This document shows, one piece after another, positions 63,356 through 63,567 of a DNA stretch of 63,567 bases. The notes below the pieces were generated by a model that worked only from the letters and a program-made list of their open reading frames with translations, made no database searches and was not told where the DNA came from. Position 1 is the first letter of the stretch. Each line of letters opens with the position of its first letter. This DNA is from Clostridiales bacterium. GTDB lineage: Bacteria > Bacillota > Clostridia > Christensenellales > Aristaeellaceae. The stretch covers positions 1 through 63,567 of the forward strand of contig SVHC01000015.1 of the NCBI GenBank assembly GCA_015056055.1, given 5' to 3'. Both the position numbers and the translations under genes were made by a program.

Positions 63356-63480
63356 TACCACCAGCTAAGCTGATGGCTTGATTAAGCCCTATAAGGGCAT
63401 GGTACTGGCGGCGCTACCCGCGCTCTGAAAACCTGCCAGTCGCAAAACATTTCAGGCGGCCACCCTCATCGGGTGGCTGT
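63356..63480. other. Stem-loop region, possible IS200/IS605-type element end
   Basis: Within 125 bases lie three hairpins: CCACCAGC-TAA-GCTGATGG (one mismatch), GCCCT-ATA-AGGGC, and GCCACCC-TCATC-GGGTGGC. Such imperfect palindromes mark the ends of IS200/IS605 elements and the RNA after tnpB. The last one could also act as the MATE terminator on the plus strand. Confidence 0.4.
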
Positions 63481-63482
63481 CT

Positions 63483-63567
63483 TTACTTGCCCTCTTCTAC
63501 CGGCGCACCCGTAAACGGGTCTATGTACTCCTTCATACTGATTTGTTCTGCAATATGATCTTCTTCT
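63483..63567 (-). CDS. C-terminal fragment of an unidentified protein (runs off window)
   Basis: A minus-strand frame open to the window edge encodes 27 residues ending EYIDPFTGAPVEEGK and a TAA. The DPFTG-x-P ending is natural-looking, but too little is present to name a family. It could be the end of a transposon-encoded protein, given the stem-loops directly after it. Confidence 0.4.
   Translation of the reverse strand, partial: EEDHIAEQISMKEYIDPFTGAPVEEGK

Overview
The window looks like a chromosomal segment of a spore-forming anaerobe of the class Clostridia (Bacillota), of roughly balanced GC. The support is a complete spoIIIAA-AH operon, spoIIP, Asp23/AmaP envelope genes, an S-box (SAM-I) riboswitch before metK, a two-gene Suf-like Fe-S system (SmsC/SmsB type), formate-tetrahydrofolate ligase, and strong AGGAGG-type ribosome binding sites with sigma-A promoters. 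Clostridia is an inference from gene content; no 16S rRNA gene is present.

Region 1 (1-9.4 kb) is a defence island on the minus strand. An XRE-type control gene with a promoter/operator palindrome heads a type I restriction-modification operon: XRE, hsdM, hsdS, a small coiled-coil membrane protein, two proteins with HEPN-like RNase motifs (Rx4H), then hsdR. A 40-bp relic resembling the hsdR 5' region sits upstream of the HEPN pair, suggesting the pair was inserted or the operon was rearranged. A truncated Hsp70-like gene lies at the left edge.

Region 2 (9.5-18 kb): an orphan methionine-synthase reactivation-domain protein, a HAD phosphatase, a zinc-ribbon protein, a probable structured noncoding RNA with its own promoter, recD2 and metK under a SAM-I riboswitch, a nitroreductase, a uridine kinase gene broken by one in-frame amber codon, spoIIP and a PlsC-like acyltransferase.

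Region 3 (18-34.4 kb) is a long minus-strand housekeeping and sporulation block. An asp23 promoter starts asp23-amaP-DUF2273-nusB-Kae1-like-folD-xseA-xseB-ispA-yuiD-dxs-tlyA-nadK-argR-recN. Upstream of it lie all eight spoIIIA genes, including a minimal 56-residue SpoIIIAF-like protein.

Region 4 (34.4-47 kb): mutY with a LysM protein; a 759-residue membrane protein with nine copies of an H-x4-C-x(21-25)-C-x2-C motif; a sugar isomerase/epimerase-like gene and an SDR; a metal-responsive operon (ArsR regulator, free HMA chaperone, P-type ATPase) that runs directly into sufC-sufB; a CapA-like protein; and a tandem-GNAT acetyltransferase preceded by a 12-residue leader peptide and competing RNA stems.

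Region 5 (47.7-63.5 kb): uracil permease, fhs, an FMN reductase, a CNNM/HlyC-type CBS protein, a BtuF/C/D-like ABC importer, ilvA, an ECF sigma factor with a DUF4179-type partner, an MFS transporter with a serine hydrolase, and a MATE pump. At the right edge there are stem-loops and a partial reading frame that may be the end of an IS200/IS605-type element. No tRNA, rRNA or CRISPR array was seen.
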